Position numbers and translations under genes: made by a program | Shown: piece by piece, positions 8,559 through 17,266 of the stretch | Layout: each line of letters opens with the position of its first letter | How positions within the stretch are numbered: position 1 is the first letter of the stretch | Notes under the pieces: model-generated | The model's database searches: none | What the model was told of the DNA's origin: nothing | The model's input: the letters and a program-made list of their open reading frames with translations, nothing else | Assembly: GCA_044226865.1 (NCBI GenBank) | Contig: JBGAGE010000003.1 | Span: 186,001-250,000, forward strand | Reading direction: 5' to 3' | Origin: TMP-86 sp044226865 | GTDB taxonomy: Bacteria; Pseudomonadota; Gammaproteobacteria; Steroidobacterales; Steroidobacteraceae | Length of the DNA stretch: 64,000 nt

Positions 8559-9545
8559 TCAACCCGCCTCGGCAATCCAACCAGCCAGCGCCGCCGGCGT
8601 GGAATCGTCGTCGATGATGATGCGGGCAAGCTCGTGCAGCATCGCCGGCTTCGCCGATCCCCACTGGGTCGACAGCGCCGCATCGAAGTGCTCCCTGCAG
8701 AAGTCGACCACCTGCGGGGTGTAGTCGGTGGTCTTGCCGTTGGGAAAGCAGAAGACACGACTGCAGGCGCCGGTCTCGTCAAATACCTGCTGGTAACTTC
8801 CCATGATTTCCCCACGCGCCTCCTCGATGGGCACGCGCGACAGGATCGCATGATTGACCGAATGCGCGCCCACCTCGAACCCCTGGCCGGCCAGCGCACG
8901 TACATCGTTCCACGACATGAAGCGATACAGGCCGGTCGGCGCGCCGCCCGGGGCGCCGAGCTGCTCGGCGATCTGCAACGCGCGTTCTTCGGCTTCCTGC
9001 CAGTGCAGCGTCTTCAGGTGCGACTTCACCTTGCGCAGGAACGCGGTTTTCGCCTCATCATCGCCCAGCGGGACAAGCGCGGAAAGCAGCTCGGAGTTGA
9101 TCTCCGCGAGCCGGCATTGGTGCAGCGCCGACTCCAGCCGGTCCTGCCACATCCACCGGGAGGTGCCGATGTACCCGGTGGCGAGAAAGAAGGTGGCGGG
9201 GATTCCCAGCCGTTGCAATACGGGAACCGCGCATTCCAGGTTGTTGAGATAGCCATCATCGAAGGTCACCGCCACCATGCGCTTGCAAGGCAATCCTTCG
9301 CGGATGCGCCCGACCAGCTCCGCCAGCGGTACCATTCGCCGGTGTCTCGCAAGCTCCGCCAACTGCTGCTCGAAGCGGCTTGTGACCACATGCTTGCCGT
9401 TGTAGTTGACCACTCCGCGCCGCGGCTCATCGGTAACGCCGTGGTAGAGCAGGATGCAAGGCTCGCTGTCGATGTACCCGTGCACGTGCACGCCGAGTCC
9501 AGCCTTGTTCAAGGCACGGGTTGCAAGCCTGGAAAGCGTGCTCAT
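8559..9545 (-). CDS. Polysaccharide deacetylase family protein
   Basis: A 328-residue NodB-fold protein. Motif 1 is VAVTFDDGYLNN near residue 92, motif 2 is GAHSVNHAILSRVP, and ATFFLATGYIG lies between them. N-terminal ILLYHGVTDEP is typical of the subfamily that resembles PgaB/IcaB-type and XrtA-associated deacetylases. An insert (RLESALHQCRLAEINSELL and following) separates the two motifs. It is likely to deacetylate N-acetylated sugars in the polysaccharide. The ATG at 9545 overlaps the stop of the upstream GT4. Confidence 0.9.
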   Translation of the reverse strand: MSTLSRLATRALNKAGLGVHVHGYIDSEPCILLYHGVTDEPRRGVVNYNGKHVVTSRFEQQLAELARHRRMVPLAELVGRIREGLPCKRMVAVTFDDGYLNNLECAVPVLQRLGIPATFFLATGYIGTSRWMWQDRLESALHQCRLAEINSELLSALVPLGDDEAKTAFLRKVKSHLKTLHWQEAEERALQIAEQLGAPGGAPTGLYRFMSWNDVRALAGQGFEVGAHSVNHAILSRVPIEEARGEIMGSYQQVFDETGACSRVFCFPNGKTTDYTPQVVDFCREHFDAALSTQWGSAKPAMLHELARIIIDDDSTPAALAGWIAEAG

Positions 9546-10648
9546 ACGGAATCTCCATTCGCCACCCGGCGGTACAGCGATTCGTAGCGGTTGATCATGC
9601 CCGGCAGGCTGAATCGGCTCCCGATGCTGAGCGCCGCCGCGGCGCCGAGCGCCCCGCGGAACGAGTCGTCAAGCGTCATTCGCTGCAGGCATTTCGCCAG
9701 TGCAGATTCATCACCCGACGCAAACAACAGGCCATTCTCACCGGCGGCGACCAGTTCGGGATTGCCGCCGACATCACTGGCCACCACGGCCAAGCCGCTG
9801 GCCATGGCCTCCATCAACGTGTTCGACAACCCTTCGCTGGTGGACGGCAGGACGAAGATGTCCATGCGCCGCAGCTGGACGGCGACGTCATCGCGATGTC
9901 CCGCGAATTCCACCCGGTCCGCAATGCCCAGCATCTGCGCCATCCGACTCAAGTGTTCGTGCATCGGACCCTCTCCCACCAGCAGCAACCGCACCGGGGG
10001 CGACTGCGGAAGCGTCGCAAACGCCCGCAACAGGAGCGGGTAGTTCTTCACCTCGACGAGACGTCCAACACTGCCGATCACGAGGCCACCCCGGCCGGGC
10101 TCGCGCCGGCGGTCCGCCGCGTTCTCAAACCGGCGCAGGTCGACCCCATTATATACGACCTGCACATCGGTCCCGCGCACACCGATTTCACGGATCAGAT
10201 CGCGGCGCAGGCATTCGGACACGGCAAACGCGGCGTCGATGCGTGACATAAGCATGCGCTGCAGCCAGGCGCGATGCGGCTTTTCCGGGAACGTGCGCCC
10301 GTGCTCGCTGTGCACGATGGCGCGAACCCCGGCGAGCTTGGCACCGATGATGCCGTAGAACCCTGACTCCGCATTGCGTGTGTGAACGATGTCCGCTCCG
10401 ATGCGGCGGAACAGTCGCGCCAGCCGCATGGGCAGGCGCCAGTCGTTGCCGGGGCGAAGACCCATGGCGTACCGTCCCACCTGGGGGTCGGCGATCCGAC
10501 TCGAGAATTCTCCCAGTTCCTGCAGGCAGCAAACCGAGGACCGGAACTCGTGCGGGTCCAGGCCGTTGACCACGTTGACCACGCCGTTCTCGAGGCCTCC
10601 GGGACGCAGGCTCAACATCACATGGCACACATGAATGGGAGAATGCAC
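9542..10648 (-). CDS. Glycosyltransferase family 4, XrtA/PEP-CTERM-associated type (TIGR03088-like)
   Basis: A 368-residue GT-B enzyme. The N-terminus HVMLSLRPGGLENGVVNVVN matches the pattern I know from TIGR03088 sugar transferases of exosortase A loci. Other motifs: DIVHTRNAESGFYGII, VYNGVDLRRFEN, VIGSVGRLVEVKNYPLLLRA, LLLVGEGPMHEHL and STSEGLSNTLMEAMASGLAV (E-x7-E). The start codon is GTG at 10648, preceded by GGGG about 8 bases upstream. The family assignment links this operon to an exosortase A exopolysaccharide system; the specific sugar is unknown. Confidence 0.92.
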   Translation of the reverse strand: MHSPIHVCHVMLSLRPGGLENGVVNVVNGLDPHEFRSSVCCLQELGEFSSRIADPQVGRYAMGLRPGNDWRLPMRLARLFRRIGADIVHTRNAESGFYGIIGAKLAGVRAIVHSEHGRTFPEKPHRAWLQRMLMSRIDAAFAVSECLRRDLIREIGVRGTDVQVVYNGVDLRRFENAADRRREPGRGGLVIGSVGRLVEVKNYPLLLRAFATLPQSPPVRLLLVGEGPMHEHLSRMAQMLGIADRVEFAGHRDDVAVQLRRMDIFVLPSTSEGLSNTLMEAMASGLAVVASDVGGNPELVAAGENGLLFASGDESALAKCLQRMTLDDSFRGALGAAAALSIGSRFSLPGMINRYESLYRRVANGDSV

Positions 10649-10652
10649 GGCC

Positions 10653-12137
10653 TCAACCCCGCAGTTTCCCGGCCAACGAGTTCATCAATCGCCGGGCGAG
10701 GGCCACATCGGTATCGGTGAAAGCCCGGAACAACAGCCCGAAGACCAGGTACCCTACCCCGAAGCCTGCGCCACCCAATGCCAGCCCCAACAATGTGTGC
10801 CCCCCGAATGACGCAGCCAGCGCAGCAGGCGCCAGCGCGGCCGTCGACGCCGCGAGGGTCCGCAGGATGGGCACGACAGGCAGCAGTTGCGATGCCTTGG
10901 CCTTGAGCAAGCGCATGGTGACGACGAGATACAGGCTCGATCCCAGGTAAGAGGACACCACCAGCGCCACCGCCGGCCCCAGGATACCGATCCACCTCAA
11001 CAGCAGCAGACTCAATAGGGTATTGGTGCCGACCGCAATGGCGACGACGTACAGGTTCAGCCGCGTACGACCGTAGACCTGCGGCACGACGCTGAGCACC
11101 AACATGTGCAGGGGCAACAGCCCCAGATACACATGAAACACGTTGACGCTCTCGGCGTACTGCGAAGTGAACAAGACCGTGATGAACAAACCGGCGTTGA
11201 AACTCAAGAAGACCAAACTCGGAATCACGATCAGCGCCAGTTTGCGAACGGACTCTCGCCAGATTCGTATCACCTCGGCGATGTTGCCCTCCTGCACCAG
11301 GGCCGGGAGCGATGCCCGCAGAACGTTCAATACGGAAGACTGGAAGATCACGTCGAGCGGAATTTCCAATGCCCCAACCGTGTAGATGGCGTAGTCGACC
11401 GTGGTGAAGCTCAACGCGACGATGGCCCGATCGAGCAGGCCGCCCAACAGGCCGATGCAGGTCGTTGCTGCGAGCGGCAGGCTGTAGGCGAGCTGCTCCG
11501 CGGGAAATCGCCCCGTCCAACGCGCCCCCTTCACCGAATCGGGGCCATGCCACAACCAGTAGCTGCGCCCGACGAGCCGCAGGACGGCGTAAACGACCAA
11601 AGCGCCCACCAGGGCCGGCAACCCGAAGCCCATCGCCAGCAAGCCGACCATGAGAGTCACGCGAAAGACCGTCTCGACCGCTTCCAGGCCCACGGCGAGC
11701 CCATAGCGGTTCTGGCTGATCATCACGTGCATGAAATGCTCGCCGGCGATGAAGAAGCCGACGTAGATGGCGTATGTGGGCAACAGCCCGCGCAGCGCGG
11801 AGTTGTTCATGTGATCGGCGATGCGCCCCGCCATCAACACGATCAACACCGCCGTCATGATGCCCGACAGGAGCAACATCACCTGCGTCTGCGCGATGAG
11901 CGTCGCACGCCCGTCCTGCGCATGGGTGGCGCGATGGTAAAAGTAATAGATCGAGGTGGGCAGGCCGAGCACCAGGATGCCCGTCGCCGCGCTCGACACC
12001 AGCGACAGCTGCTGGTAGGTGCCGTAGTCCTCCTGCGACAGCAGCCGCACCAGGACCATGGGCAGGATGAATCCGATCGCGTACTTCAATCCGTTGGCAA
12101 CGATCAGCAAGCCAGCCTTGTTGGATAGGGAGCCCAT
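10653..12137 (-). CDS. Wzx-type oligosaccharide flippase (MOP superfamily)
   Basis: A 494-residue, very hydrophobic protein with about 12-14 membrane helices. The opening (KAGLLIVANGLKYAIGFILP, then RLLSQEDYGTYQQL) is characteristic of polysaccharide-biosynthesis flippases, in which a helix is followed by 'L..eeyG.y'. It should move undecaprenyl-linked repeat units across the inner membrane. It is separated from the downstream GT4 by 4 bases and follows the first operon gene by 8 bases. Confidence 0.9.
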   Translation of the reverse strand: MGSLSNKAGLLIVANGLKYAIGFILPMVLVRLLSQEDYGTYQQLSLVSSAATGILVLGLPTSIYYFYHRATHAQDGRATLIAQTQVMLLLSGIMTAVLIVLMAGRIADHMNNSALRGLLPTYAIYVGFFIAGEHFMHVMISQNRYGLAVGLEAVETVFRVTLMVGLLAMGFGLPALVGALVVYAVLRLVGRSYWLWHGPDSVKGARWTGRFPAEQLAYSLPLAATTCIGLLGGLLDRAIVALSFTTVDYAIYTVGALEIPLDVIFQSSVLNVLRASLPALVQEGNIAEVIRIWRESVRKLALIVIPSLVFLSFNAGLFITVLFTSQYAESVNVFHVYLGLLPLHMLVLSVVPQVYGRTRLNLYVVAIAVGTNTLLSLLLLRWIGILGPAVALVVSSYLGSSLYLVVTMRLLKAKASQLLPVVPILRTLAASTAALAPAALAASFGGHTLLGLALGGAGFGVGYLVFGLLFRAFTDTDVALARRLMNSLAGKLRG

Positions 12138-12145
12138 GAACCTGA

Positions 12146-13042
12146 TCAGCCGAGGCCGAAGCGATGAGTCGGCAGTCCGGCTCCCATGTCATCCAGCACG
12201 CTCTGCACCGTGGAGAAGCGGTATGAGCGCAACATCTGGCGCAGCCTCGGCAGCACCTTGCCGAGATTGCGGTAATGACGCACGGCGGTGAGTGCCGACA
12301 CGCGACCACGCGGCTGCTCCTCATCGATTTCCCAGGGGTGCGAATAGAACATCATCGGCTTGCCTTCCCGGGCATTGAGCCGGCGCAGGGCAAAGCGGGT
12401 GAAACCGTACGGAAACAACCGAAAATAGCCACCCCCGCCGGCCGGTAGCGTCATGCCGGCGAGACGGATGGTCGATGGGGGAAACTCGGTCAGGAAAGCA
12501 CCTTGCGCGAGTTCCACCCGGTACGGCATGCGCGGCGCTCCCGGGATGCCATAGCGGTCATGCACCACCGGAAAGATGCTCGAGTCATATTCGAAGCCCG
12601 CCTCCGCGAGCACGTCCAGCGCCCACAGTGACTTCCTGGTGATGGAGAAACTTGCGGCGCGGTATCCCCGCACGCTGCAACCGGCGAGGTCCTCCAGCAA
12701 GTGCTTCGCATCGCGCGTCTCGCCTGCGAAGGTGGCGCGATCCTGTTCGTATACCAGTGCATGTGACAGCCCGTGGCAGGCAATCTCGTGCCCGCGCTCC
12801 GCGCAGGCCCGCACGACCCGCGGGTGATGCTGCGCGACCCAGCCCAGGATGAACATCGTTGCCTTCACCCGATGCTCGTCCAGCACATCGAGCAGGCGCT
12901 CCATGTTCGCCGTCAATCGCGGCGTCAGCTCACTCCACTTCGAGTCACCGAACGCACGCGCGAGCGCCGAAGCGTGGAAGTATTCCTCCACGTCGAAGCT
13001 CAATGCGTTGACGACGGGCTCACGCCCGCCGACCGGCGTCAT
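12146..13042 (-). CDS. XrtA-system polysaccharide deacetylase (TIGR03006-like)
   Basis: A 298-residue deacetylase and the first gene of the minus-strand exopolysaccharide operon. NALSFDVEEYFHASAL at residues 12-27 is the DVEDYF-type signature of the PEP-CTERM-locus deacetylase subfamily; CHGLSHAL supplies the HxxxH metal pair, and GYRAASFSI, MPYRVE and MMFYSHPWEID are further conserved blocks. The ATG at 13042 is preferred; the frame also extends to a TTG at 13072. The region up to 13248 must hold its promoter. It likely deacetylates the exopolysaccharide or its lipid-linked unit. Confidence 0.92.
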   Translation of the reverse strand: MTPVGGREPVVNALSFDVEEYFHASALARAFGDSKWSELTPRLTANMERLLDVLDEHRVKATMFILGWVAQHHPRVVRACAERGHEIACHGLSHALVYEQDRATFAGETRDAKHLLEDLAGCSVRGYRAASFSITRKSLWALDVLAEAGFEYDSSIFPVVHDRYGIPGAPRMPYRVELAQGAFLTEFPPSTIRLAGMTLPAGGGGYFRLFPYGFTRFALRRLNAREGKPMMFYSHPWEIDEEQPRGRVSALTAVRHYRNLGKVLPRLRQMLRSYRFSTVQSVLDDMGAGLPTHRFGLG

Positions 13043-13248
13043 TTCGAATCGCTCATGTTGCCCTACAGCCAATAAGTTGCGCCGTATTCTGCACTTTGAC
13101 GACGCTCCCGCAGGTCATCATGCTGAAATTGCCAACTGTTCACACACTTGCAAAATTAACCCGAATATTATGGCAACAACTCGCGTGCCAAGTAGGCAAA
13201 TGAAGTAGTTTTCAGAGGCAAATCACAGATCGAGGGACAGGTTAAGTA
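13043..13248. promoter_or_regulatory. Divergent intergenic region, two operon promoters expected
   Basis: This 206-base region is much more AT-rich than its surroundings, especially 13130-13200, and separates the minus-strand exopolysaccharide operon from the plus-strand HMG-CoA-synthase operon. Both operons must start here. I could not fit a convincing sigma-70 pair or a sigma-54 GG-N10-GC element. AGG about 8 bases before the ATG at 13249 can serve as a weak ribosome-binding site. Confidence 0.5.
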
Positions 13249-14724
13249 ATGCGTGAACCAGTCGGAATTAGCGGCTTCTCCGCGTTCGTTCCTCCATACC
13301 GCGTGTCGCTGGAGCAGTGGTGTGCCTGGACCCACAACTCCTGGGACAAGATCCGCTCCGTGATCGGCAACAGCTTCCGCGTGGCCGGGCCCGACCACAG
13401 CATGTATACGCTGGCGGCAAACGCGGTCCTGAACCTCATCATCGATCACCGGGTGAATCCCTCCTCCGTCGGTTTCCTCGCCGTCGGCACCGAATCGGCG
13501 ACCGACAATGCCACATCCGCTGCCATCATCGTGCGGGGCATGGTCGATGAGGAGCTTGCGCGCCGCGGCATGCCGCGGCTGGCACGCGACATCGAAGCGC
13601 CCGAATTCAAGCAGGCGTGCATGGCCGGCGTGTATGGCATGAAGGCGGCGCTGCGCTATCTCGCGCTCGACGGGGCCGGCCGCACCGCGATCGTGGTGGC
13701 AGCCGACCTCGCCGAGTATGCCCGGGGCAGCTCCGGCGAGCCCACGCAAGGCGCCGGCGCTGTCGCCATGCTGCTCGAGCGGAATCCCAAGCTGTTGGCG
13801 ATCGACACCGCCAGCTGGGCCAGCGCCAGCAGCTATCGTGCGGTCGACTTCCGCAAGCCATTCCTGCGGTTTTGTGACCAAAGTCCGGGTAGCGACGCCC
13901 GTCCGCGCGATTACCCGATCTTCAACGGCAAGTACTCGACGGCCTGCTACACCGAGGCAACGCTGACCTCCTTCGATGCCTACTTCCGCAAGCGCGGCGG
14001 AAGCCGGACCGACCACATCCGCGATCTCGAGGCGGTGTTCATGCACCGGCCGTATCATCGCATGCCGGTCGCCGCCTGGACCCTGGAATACCTGTTCGCC
14101 CTGCTCGCCGACGACCTGCTGGAGGAACTGCAATCCCATGCCTCGCCCAGTGGCGTGAGCATGCAGGACCTGCTGGCGGAAATGCGCTCGGCACCGGACC
14201 TGCTCGGTGCAGCCCTGACGGGACGCCTGATCGGCGATCCCTTTCCCCTCGTCTCCGAAGTGGCCAAGTCCTTCAAGAAAAGCGATACATACCGGCTGAT
14301 CGTGGATCAGAAGCTTTCGCTCGGGTCCCGCGCCATGATGGAGTTCGGCAATTTGTATTCCGCATCGCTCCCCGCCTGGCTGGCCGCAGGGCTCGAAGAG
14401 GCCGCACACACCGGTCGCGAGCTGAAGCGAGACCTGTTGATCGTGGGCTATGGCAGCGGAGATTCCTCCGAGGTCATCGCTGCCCGGACCGTCAGCGGTT
14501 GGCAAGAACGGGCCGTCGCCACGCGCCTGGAGGATGCTCTCGCCGATCCGATCGAACTGAACCAGGCGCAATACGAGGCGCTGCATGACGGTGGGGAACC
14601 GGTGGCGCTGCCGCGCAACGGCAACCGCGGCTTCAAGGTCGAACGTATCGGACAGGCGGTTTCGCCAGAGTTCCAGGATTTCGGCATCGAGTACTACGGT
14701 TATGCGGAGCGCACTTCAATCTGA
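13249..14724 (+). CDS. Hydroxymethylglutaryl-CoA synthase family protein
   Basis: A 491-residue thiolase-fold enzyme. The HMG-CoA synthase triad is visible: Glu82 in VGTESATDN, Cys124 in FKQACMAGVYG and His266 in FMHRPYHRMP. GEPTQGAGAVAMLLERNP (about 163-180) is a further family block. Known members condense acetyl-CoA with acetoacetyl-CoA or perform beta-branching on carrier proteins. At 491 residues it is longer than typical bacterial MvaS. No other mevalonate genes are nearby; instead it heads an operon with VanZ-like, MaoC-like, GNAT-like and CheR-like genes, so a role in making an acyl substituent for surface glycan is a reasonable inference. Its substrate could also be a longer acyl-CoA. 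Confidence 0.85.
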   Translation: MREPVGISGFSAFVPPYRVSLEQWCAWTHNSWDKIRSVIGNSFRVAGPDHSMYTLAANAVLNLIIDHRVNPSSVGFLAVGTESATDNATSAAIIVRGMVDEELARRGMPRLARDIEAPEFKQACMAGVYGMKAALRYLALDGAGRTAIVVAADLAEYARGSSGEPTQGAGAVAMLLERNPKLLAIDTASWASASSYRAVDFRKPFLRFCDQSPGSDARPRDYPIFNGKYSTACYTEATLTSFDAYFRKRGGSRTDHIRDLEAVFMHRPYHRMPVAAWTLEYLFALLADDLLEELQSHASPSGVSMQDLLAEMRSAPDLLGAALTGRLIGDPFPLVSEVAKSFKKSDTYRLIVDQKLSLGSRAMMEFGNLYSASLPAWLAAGLEEAAHTGRELKRDLLIVGYGSGDSSEVIAARTVSGWQERAVATRLEDALADPIELNQAQYEALHDGGEPVALPRNGNRGFKVERIGQAVSPEFQDFGIEYYGYAERTSI

Positions 14725-14731
14725 CACACGC

Positions 14732-15685
14732 ATGAGCGTACGCGGAGTCGCACAGCCGATCGCGCGAGTGCTGCTGCCCGCCGCAGTTGCCGCTGCGACG
14801 CTGTTGCTCGTCACGTTCGCGGACCTCCCCGGCAATGCGATGTACTCGCGTGTCATGCAGGATTTCGCGCACGTCCCGGCGTTCGCGTTGATCACATGGG
14901 CGCTGATGCAAATGCTGGGCGCGAGCTCCGCGCCCCGCTACCTTGCCGCGGCGGGCGTGAGCGTGCTGCTGGGCACGCTGGTCGAGGTCGTCCAGCGATT
15001 CACCGGTGGGGATTCGAGCCTGATGGACATATGGCGCGATGTCCTGGGTATCTCGACCGCTGTTGCCCTCAAAGCAATGATCACGCGCTCGGATGCGCCC
15101 GTGACGTGGCGCAACACGGCCGTTCCCGCCCTCATCGGTGCCCTCGCCCTCGTGTGCGCGCTCGTGCCGCTGGCGGAGTGCTCCCGTGCCTACCGGCACC
15201 GGACCGCCCTGTTTCCCGTGCTCGCTGACTTCTCCTCGAGATTCGACACCTACCTGCTGCGGGCGACCGACCCGCCTTTTCACCGCATCCCGCTGCCTCC
15301 CGATGCAGAGGGCTCACCCCAAGGCGCGCTGGTGGTGCCCTACAGCACCGCAACCTGGCCGGGCGTGGTTTTCGAGGAACCGGTTCCGAACTGGAGCGTT
15401 TTCAAGGACCTGGCGATCGACATCGAGAACTCCAGCCTCGACCCGCAGGCGGTGCTCGTCGGCATTCACGACGCCACTTACGATGGTTCCGCCGCGGACC
15501 GCTTCACGGCCCGCTACCAAATCCCCGCGCGCACGCGGGTGACGTTGCGAATTCCCCTCGCGGATGTCCGCAATGCCCCGCGCGGGCGCAAGCTCGACCT
15601 GCGGCACATTGGCCGCCTCGCCATCGCCCACGTTCCGCGCCAGCCCGCCGAGCCGTTCACGCTTTACAAGGTTTGGCTCGAATGA
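14732..15685 (+). CDS. VanZ-like membrane protein with extra C-terminal beta domain
   Basis: A 317-residue protein. The N-terminal part has about four to five helices and a VanZ pattern: MQDFAHVPAFALITWALMQ, then a helix ending TLVEVVQRFTGGDSSLMDI with the conserved E..Q and D residues, then WRDVLGIS. After a further helix (about residues 134-150) comes a ~140-residue soluble region (from about 175) rich in beta-strand-like segments such as WPGVVFEEPVPNWSVFKDL and RVTLRIPLADV, resembling a jelly-roll or carbohydrate-binding module, presumably periplasmic. The ATG at 14732 is chosen, 7 bases after the preceding stop; an in-frame ATG at 14702 would overlap. Function is unknown. Confidence 0.78.
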   Translation: MSVRGVAQPIARVLLPAAVAAATLLLVTFADLPGNAMYSRVMQDFAHVPAFALITWALMQMLGASSAPRYLAAAGVSVLLGTLVEVVQRFTGGDSSLMDIWRDVLGISTAVALKAMITRSDAPVTWRNTAVPALIGALALVCALVPLAECSRAYRHRTALFPVLADFSSRFDTYLLRATDPPFHRIPLPPDAEGSPQGALVVPYSTATWPGVVFEEPVPNWSVFKDLAIDIENSSLDPQAVLVGIHDATYDGSAADRFTARYQIPARTRVTLRIPLADVRNAPRGRKLDLRHIGRLAIAHVPRQPAEPFTLYKVWLE

Positions 15686-16164
15686 ACCCGGCAATCCCCC
15701 CGGCCGTCGCGGCGCTCATCGGGCGCCCGACGACCCGTACCTACCTGGTGACGGCACGCGACATCAAACGCTTCGCGCAGGCGATCGGCGAGCGCAACCC
15801 CGTGCACTACGACGAGCAGTTCGCCCGTAAGACCGCGCATGGCGGCATCGTCGCACCGCCCTTGTTCTGTCAGTCGCTTACCTACGAGGACGTGCCACCC
15901 GAGGAATTGGGCGCGGATGGGTCCCCACGCGAGATCAACCTGCCGATCGACGCCACGCGTACCGTAGGCGGCGGCAGCCAATACACCGTCCATCGGCTGG
16001 TGAGGGCCGGCGAGTGGATCACGGTCACCTCGGAGTTGCGCGACGTGCGAACCAAGCAGGGCCGCAGTGGCGTGCTCTTTCTCATCGATGTGGAGACCCG
16101 CTTTTCCGATGCGGGCGGCCAGCCCGTGGCGACCGAGCTCGCCACCTACATCAAGCGAACATGA
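15682..16164 (+). CDS. MaoC-like dehydratase, FAS1-type N-terminal half
   Basis: A 160-residue single hot-dog domain. IGRPTTRTYLVTARDIKRFA followed by AIGERNPVHYDEQFARKT and GGIVAPPLFCQSLTYED is the pattern of the FAS1-like/MaoC N-terminal dehydratase domain. Proteins of this type usually pair with a second hot-dog subunit that carries the catalytic residues, and such a subunit is encoded next. Expected reaction: reversible dehydration of a 3-hydroxyacyl-CoA. The ATG overlaps the VanZ-like gene stop (ATGA). Confidence 0.85.
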   Translation: MNPAIPPAVAALIGRPTTRTYLVTARDIKRFAQAIGERNPVHYDEQFARKTAHGGIVAPPLFCQSLTYEDVPPEELGADGSPREINLPIDATRTVGGGSQYTVHRLVRAGEWITVTSELRDVRTKQGRSGVLFLIDVETRFSDAGGQPVATELATYIKRT

Positions 16165-16598
16165 GTTCCCTCGCCTCATTTCTGGCAGACCCGAACGCAG
16201 CGTTGCCGCACGCCCTGCCGACGCTGACCGTCGTACCGGACCGCACGCAGTTGTTCATGTTCAGCGCGGCCACCTGGAACCGTCACCGGATCCACTTCGA
16301 CCGCGAAGCCGCGATCAGCGAAGGACTGCCCGACGTCGTCGTGCATCGCGCCTTGATCGGAAATTTCTTCGCCCGCCTGCTCGGCGGCTGGGCTGCGGAT
16401 CGGGCCCGGATTCACGAGCTGTCCTGGAAGGTCACGAGCAGCGCACTGCCCGGACGGGAGCTGCATTGCGACGCGGTCATGATCCGGCGCGAGAATGCCG
16501 GGCGCGAGGATCGCTTCGTGCTGACCCTGCAGGCCCGAGACGACCGGGGAAATGAGGTCGCGAGCGGCGCCGCGACCCTCGTTGGCGAGCCCGCATGA
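16161..16598 (+). CDS. MaoC-like dehydratase, second (catalytic) half
   Basis: A 145-residue hot-dog protein. The stretch SAATWNRHRIHFDREAA then EGLPDVVVHRALIGNF matches the hydratase-2 region, with the Asp/His-type motif around IHFD and VVHRAL. Together with the preceding gene it would form a heterodimeric MaoC dehydratase, as in itaconyl/mesaconyl-CoA hydratases and steroid-degrading ChsH-type enzymes. Substrate could plausibly be the product of the HMG-CoA-synthase-like enzyme (HMG-CoA to methylglutaconyl-CoA), but that is inference. It overlaps both neighbours by ATGA. Confidence 0.82.
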   Translation: MSSLASFLADPNAALPHALPTLTVVPDRTQLFMFSAATWNRHRIHFDREAAISEGLPDVVVHRALIGNFFARLLGGWAADRARIHELSWKVTSSALPGRELHCDAVMIRRENAGREDRFVLTLQARDDRGNEVASGAATLVGEPA

Positions 16599-17266
16599 GC
16601 GCGGTTCGCGGCAAGCTCACCTCGGTTGCCGAGGTCAGGCGCCGGTTCGGGGTGCGCGCCATGTGCATCCACGTGCTGCATGAGCTGATCAACCGGGTGG
16701 TCTACTTCGACATCCTGCACATCATCCTGCTGAGGCGTGAAAACCTGCGCCCCATCGAGAACAAGGGAGCCGGGGAGCTGACGGCACGCCTCGCAACCCT
16801 GGATGACCTGCACGCCATGCAGGCCGATCCCAAGTGGGATATCGACGATGCGAAGCTGCGCTATTTCGCCGCCGGCGATCACTGCCTGTTGAGTTATGTC
16901 GACGGCAAGCTCGCCGGCTACACCTGGGCGCATACGCTCGGCCGGCCCGAATTGGTTCCCGGTTTCACCTTGTCGGTCCCCGACTGCTACGCCTACAACT
17001 ATTCCGCGTTGACGCTGCACGAATTTCGCGGCGCCGGATTGCAGCCTTTCCGGCATCGGGAGGTGCTGAACCGGCCGGAATACGGTGAGAAGCAAGGGTT
17101 GGTGGGGTATGTGCGCTACACCAACTTCTCTTCGCAGAAGGGGCAGGACAAGAGCGGCTACCAGCGGGTGGGTTCCATCTGGCTGTTGGGAACGCCCTTC
17201 GGCCTCAAGTCCCACGTGTCTTCCTCGCTCCGCAAGCTGAACATCGGCCGGGCAGGCAAGCCATGA
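16595..17266 (+). CDS. GNAT-like acyltransferase (putative)
   Basis: A 223-residue protein. The middle resembles GNAT acyltransferases: TARLATLDDLHAMQ, then DHCLLSYVDGKLAGYTWAH (strand beta-4), NYSALTLHEFRGAGLQPFRH, where RGAGLQ resembles the acyl-CoA-binding R/Q-x-x-G-x-G/A loop, and YVRYTNFSS. The N-terminal ~60 residues, including a hydrophobic VVYFDILHIILL, are not part of the domain. It could transfer the acyl group made by the preceding enzymes, which is inference from operon order. The specific acceptor is unknown. Confidence 0.65.
   Translation: MSAVRGKLTSVAEVRRRFGVRAMCIHVLHELINRVVYFDILHIILLRRENLRPIENKGAGELTARLATLDDLHAMQADPKWDIDDAKLRYFAAGDHCLLSYVDGKLAGYTWAHTLGRPELVPGFTLSVPDCYAYNYSALTLHEFRGAGLQPFRHREVLNRPEYGEKQGLVGYVRYTNFSSQKGQDKSGYQRVGSIWLLGTPFGLKSHVSSSLRKLNIGRAGKP

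Noticed and set aside
7746..9587. 613-codon open frame on plus, opposite the ligase and deacetylase genes
   Set aside because: It is antisense to genes with clear motifs, is rich in Arg, Gln and His as expected of high-GC shadow frames, and has no domain.
10618..12324. 568-codon minus-strand frame across the flippase
   Set aside because: Different frame of the same strand, Arg-rich; the flippase frame has membrane helices and family motifs.
13100..13248. Possible sigma-54 promoter element (TGGCAAC...)
   Set aside because: The GG and GC are not separated by 10 bases as required, so the match is not acceptable.
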